Positions 45,301 through 51,300 of a stretch of 64,000 bases of DNA are shown here, piece by piece. The notes under the pieces are model-generated. The model searched no databases. It saw only the letters and a list, made by a program, of their open reading frames with translations, and was not told where the DNA came from. Every line of letters begins with the position of its first letter. The stretch's first letter is position 1. This DNA comes from Diplonema papillatum (taxonomy: Eukaryota > Euglenozoa > Diplonemea > Diplonemida > Diplonemidae). The stretch lies in the NCBI GenBank assembly GCA_030068145.1, contig JAPJBO010000021.1:434001-498000 (forward strand), written 5' to 3'. The translations under genes and the position numbers were made by a program.

Positions 45301-48300
45301 AAGCGACGGGCAGAGCATCGACTTGCAGCTGTGATGAGTGTGTTCACCACAGCTCAACTTGCGCAGCGCAAAACCAAAGCTGCTACGACCCGCGACGTGG
45401 GTGCGAACAGAAAGACGATTGGACGTGTGTCTGCGCTCCGCCATCAACTGCCACGCAAGTAGGAGGCACTGTTCAGTACTGCTTATACGACGAGTGTAAA
45501 CAGCATGCGTCGGTGTGTGCGTCGGAGGGGCAAGAGTGCACGGACCACAATCCACATAGCTTTGACGACTGGTCATGTCGGTGCCCCTTCCCAAGCGAAG
45601 GGAACGCAACGATGTCGGCCGCTCGATGTGTGCTAAATGAATGCGCCGTCCCTTGTATATCTTGTGCAAACGACACGTGCCATTCCGCTTCGCAAAATTG
45701 CATCGACCCCAACATGGATGGGACTTCTACGTTTGATTGGATGTGTACCTGTACCGATGGCGCCGGAGAGGCTACGGCGAAACCAGCGACATGCAGCTGC
45801 AACGAGTGCGCAGGCAACACGGTGTGTATCTCGGCGAACCAGACATGTTATGACGGCACGTTTGATTGCTCATCGAAAGGGGACTGGGTCTGTCAGTGCG
45901 CACCGCCCTCTCATCGCGCTAATGTAGCCAACGCTGTGACAAGCTGCGAGTTTGACGAGTGCATAGACAACGCAGCGACCTGTTCTGGCAAAGACCAGAC
46001 GTGTGAAGATCCAGACACCAGTACAATCAACGACTGGATCTGTAGCTGTCCCGCTCCCTCGACCGGATATGCCACAACCGGTACAGCTGACTGCTACCTG
46101 GATGAATGCCTACCTGCGTGTGCTACGTGTCCATACTCGATTTGCGCCGAACATGGCCAAGGCTGCGAAGACCACGACAGGAGGTTGACTTCATTGAATG
46201 ATTGGCTGTGTGTCTGCAATGCTCCGGGCATCGGAAGTGCCACTGCGAAGCCAGCACTGTGCTCATGTGACGAATGTGCAATGCAGAATGGCACCAACAA
46301 CGCGATGTGCACTACTGGTGGACAGTCTTGTTTTGACGTTCACCCAGCCTGCGACTCACGCGACGACTGGTTTTGCCAATGTGCACCACCGTCGTCGGCC
46401 ACGCGACAAGGCGGCGTTGTTGAGGTGTGCTCCTTCAATGAATGCCAAGACTCCGCTGCTGTCTGCAGTTCAGCTGGACAGGTCTGTGATGATGTCAATC
46501 AAACCAAGATCGGCACCTGGACCTGCAACTGTACGGGTTATTCGAGTGGGAGTGCCATCGGTGGGCCTGCCTCGTGTCAGCTTGACGAATGCTTGGTCAT
46601 CGGATGCCCAACATGCGCAAACTCAACGTGTCTTGATGCGGGTCAATTGTGTGTAGATCCGAACAACAGCACCGCTGCAAAGTCCGACTGGCAGTGCGTT
46701 TGTCGTGACCTCGGCATTGGCAAAGCAACAGCAAAGCCCGCTGATTGCATGTGCCCAGAGTGCAAAATCGACGACGGCCGGAACAGTGCAGAGTGCTCCT
46801 CGATGAACCAGACGTGTTACGACCCCAATCACTCGTGCGAGACTCGCGACGATTGGATCTGCTCGTGCTTGCCGCCATACATTGGTACTGGGGACCGTGC
46901 TCCTGCTATTTGTTCTCTGGATGAATGCAGGGACTACGAGAGTACATGCACGGCTGTGGGCCAATTATGCATTGATCCGAACATGACAGTAACCGACGAC
47001 TGGACGTGTGTCTGCGACGCACCAAGTGACGGAGTCGCTGTTGGAAAGCCGGCCGTGTGTGTTTTGGATGAGTGCCTAAGACGGTGCTCAACGTGTGCGA
47101 ATGACACGTGCGCCGCTGCTGGGCAAGATTGCGAGGACATCGACACTGACTCGACTGCGCTGAAGACGTGGATGTGTACCTGCACCGAGGGCGTCGGTCG
47201 GGCAATGTTCAAGCCAGCCGTCTGCGTTTGCGACGAATGCGCCAACATCACTGGCTGCCCTCAGGACCAGACCTGCCACGACCCCAGCACAGCTTGCGAC
47301 TCACCAAACAACTGGGTCTGCAGGTGCGCGGCGCCTGCAACAGGAACCGGCCGGCCACAAGGTCCAGCAGTCTGCGAGTTTGATGAGTGCGTCGACTACA
47401 GGTCAGTATGCGTGAACCAAAACCAGACGTGTGTTGACATCAATTTAGCAGCTCTCGGCGATTGGACGTGCGTGTGCAGAGAACCCGGACGCGGTACGGC
47501 AACAGCCAGCGTCGCCGCGTGTAAGGTGGATGAGTGTGAAGAAGACTGTCCGACGTGCGCGGGTACGACGTGCAGCGACGAGGATCAGATTTGCTACGAT
47601 GCCGACACATCAGCACGGTCCCTCAAGGACTGGACGTGTTCCTGCCGCGGCCCGAGCGAAGGCAAAGCGACGCTTACCCCCGCGCAATGCGTCACGGACG
47701 AGTGCAAAGGGAATGACGCGTGCACCAAGGATTGCACAACAATGGTGGGCTGCTCGCAGAGCTGCTTAGACATGAATAGAAGCCCTTCTTCCCTAAACGA
47801 TTGGCGCTGCGTCTGTGCCTCCCCACTGACCGGCTACGCAGTCGGGGCGGCAGCTGCCTGCAACGCAGGAATCTGCGCGCATGAGACAGAAGCGTCTTGC
47901 ATTATGGACGCCGACGGTTGCGTTTGGACCGATATCCCAGCGCCCCGATGCTCCGAAGCCCCTTGCGCACACGACACCGTGCAGACATGCGAGGCTGACA
48001 ATACATGCGAGTGGCGGACATTCGCCGGGACCCGCTCTGGTACCGGAGTCAAAACCAACTCTGTGAACGTGCGTGTGATGCCCTTCGCGTCCTTGTCCTG
48101 CTCTTCAAACACAACGTCGTGGACAGGCCCGTGCAGCTGCTCCACTGTACTTGGGACGGGGTCAAAGGTTGGGTCCAGTGTGCTAGTTAGCAGAAGCTAC
48201 GTGTCCGGCAAAGACTTCCTCCTTTGCACCCGCTGCAGTGGGAAGATCACGTCTCTGTGGGACCAGAGCATCGGTCGTTTGGGGTTGTACGGTCTGGCGA

Positions 48301-51300
48301 CAGTGGAGGAGTACATGGCTGTAATCGCCACCGTCGAGTTCGTGACTTTTTCGGTTGACTCGATCAGCAAAGACGTCTCTTGGAACCTCGGGCATGGGTT
48401 GTTTTCGGAGGATATCGGTCATTATTACTCTTACGTCAGCGTAATGCCTGACGCTCTCGAATGGGTTGAAGCGCAGCAGGCTTGTGAAGGGGATGGCAAC
48501 ATGATCTTGGGGCTGCGAGGGTACCTGGCGACTGTCACCAGTTCGTTGGAAAACAGCTTCGTCCGGCGGTACACCGCGGGCAATGCTTGGCTCGGCGCTA
48601 CCCGCGCTGGTTCTGGCGCGTGGCGGTGGGTCACCGGCCCCGAGGCCCTCGGTGCTGCAAATGCATGTCGCTTCGCTTCTGGATCGTCGATGTGCACCTT
48701 TGACGTTTCACTGGCTGCGGGTGGGTATTCGCTCACAGGGCTCGATGCGGGAGGCCAAGGGTTGCCGCTGACCTTCGCCAACTGGAAGGACGCTCCAGAT
48801 ACAAGCGTGCACGCAGATTTTACCGCGTTGGTCGCGGGCTTCGGCACTTGGTCAGCCAACAACCTATCGGCCAGCAACACGACAGTTCAGGGCTACGTGT
48901 GCGAGTGGGGAGGTGTTGGCGACTTCTGCATGACAGATCCAACAGAAGCCTGGGGAACCGTCTCGTTATTTGCAGGCGTGTGCAAAGAAAAGCGCTGCAC
49001 AGAGACCGGTCAAGCGGAGTGCTCGGCGGATCCTCTCTGCGAATGGGTAGGAGGAAGCGCTGAGCCGTGCGTACTGAAGGAGTGTGCAAGATATCCGAAC
49101 GAAAGGTCGTGCGTCGCCCAGAGGAAATGCACGTGGGACGTCTCGATTTCGACGGGAATGTGCTCTTTGAGGCCGTGTGCCAAGCACGCCTCGGTCGACT
49201 CCTGCGAAACAGACGGAGGCTGCGCGTGGGTTGGCGATTGCATTGAAAAGGAATGCCAGAACGTAGACTCCGCCTGCGACTGCAAGCAGGAGACCGCCTG
49301 CTTCTGGAACGACCGGAACCCCGTGACGACACTTCGCAGCTGCATAGAGGAAGCGTATGGGCAGTGTCCGATCCTCGACCTCGCTGTCCTTGTTCCGGGC
49401 ACGCAGAGCATGCAAGCGATCTTTAGCCGGCACCCAAACGGATATTTCGCACTGACGACGATGCTGAAGGATTGGGTCCGAACGCTGTGGCTCACGGAAG
49501 AAAGCCACACGGCGCTAACAGAATCGAAAGCTCCGAGCGGCGGAGTCAGGGTGGCATTGATCCAGTACGGCGGGACTCCAGGAGCCAGTGGGTTAGGCAT
49601 GCTTCAAAGCCCCGTGGGTACCGGCGAGAGCGGAAGACTTTCAGGTAGTCGTAATGAACTGCTGGACGGCTTGGCTTATCATGAAAACAATTGCCTGGCA
49701 GGCAAAAAGGCTTACATCTTGCCAGCAATGAAGGCAGCAATAAGCGTGATGTCGGCATCTCCACAGTCGCGCAAGCGTGTTCTGATTGTATTGGCCACCG
49801 ACGAGATCCTAGACATTTCCGCCATTGCTTCCGTGCGGAGCAAGCTCGCCGTGCAGAACGTCGAAATCTTTGGAGCTGTGCTTCGTCGCGTTGCCCTCGT
49901 TTCTCCAACGAACAAACGCGTAGAAAAGGACTTGCAACGCGTCGTGAGCACCCCGTCCCTCCAACACTTAGCCAACATCCGCATCGACGAAGTACCTGCT
50001 CAGCTGTCAGGCATTTGCAACCCGCAGACCGTATGGGGTGCCCTGCTTTCATCTGCGCCTGAAGTAGGCGTTCGCAAGCCGTGCACACAGTACAGCAGGC
50101 AGGCTGACTGTGCAGCTGACAAAGGTTGTGTTTACAACAGCGTCTTTCTCAAGTGCGAGGACTCGCCTTGCGTAAGGCACTGCCACGAATTCAATTGCAC
50201 GGCGGAGGCCACGAGTAAGTGCCTGTGGAACGGGACAGAAGGTACCTGCTGGAAAGCGGGGGCATGCCCATACTCTGCGAGCCTGACTTGCGACGCGGAC
50301 ACCGACTGCTTGTGGGACAACGGTGTATGCAGTGAGCGATTGTGCAACGCAAAGACCGAAGTCGAGTGTCAGGTCAAAGCAGAGTCTGTCTGTGAATGGA
50401 GCTCTTTCGTGCGGAGATGCGACGTAAAGCAGTGTCAACACGAAACGAAAACAGCCTGTCTGCAACATCCGTCCGAAGCCTGCTTCTGGGACACCTGCGC
50501 AGCTTCACTGCCGGGTTCTTATGCTTGCATGCACAATCCGTGCTCAGGCGGGTCCGAGGCAGCGTGCACTGGTGACTCACGCTGCGCTTGGGATGGATCT
50601 GCCTGTGACTTCAGTCGTTGTGGCTCGTTTGGCGATGAGCGTTGTTGCGGTATGGCGACAGATTGCGCGTGGGACGTTGTGTCGTCACCAGGAAGATGTG
50701 TGCAAGGGTACTGTTCGAAGCTGGACTCGGCGCTCTGCGAGTCGGACGCTGCTTGTAGCTACGACAACGGAACGCAGGCCTGCGTAGAGAAGACGTGCGC
50801 GCAATTGGACAGGTGCGCATGCAACGCAGACACCAGCTGTTTCTGGCGCGCGGAAAACAGCCCGGGATGCTTGGCAGTGGACTATGCAGCGTGCCCCGTT
50901 ATCGACATCGTCGTGCTCGTCTCGGGGTCCAAACAGATGGCCGCTTCATTTGGACGGCACCCCCACGGCTTTTATGGCCTCTTTGGGCTGCTCCGGTCGT
51001 GGGTCTCAATCTTACCACTATCAGGTGAACTCGCCGGAACCACGACGCCTGTTGGCAAGCAAGGCGGGGTCCGGTTGGCGATGATGCAGTTTGCGGGCGT
51101 GAACAAAGACTCTCTAAACAAGGGATCGGCTGCGGTGGTGCATACCACCGTCGTAGGCACCAAAGGCAGGTTGTCAGGCAGTGCGGCAGAGCTGCTTGAC
51201 GATGTCAGGTGGCACGAGTTGAACTACGCGAACACAGGAAACATGCTTGCCGCTGGTATGCAAAGGGCCGGTGCACTGTTAGCCGCATCACCGCAAGATG

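Noticed and set aside
35097-47874. CRISPR-like or satellite-like regular repeat
   Set aside because: The periodicity is at protein level with diverged DNA; the units code for EGF-like modules without spacers.
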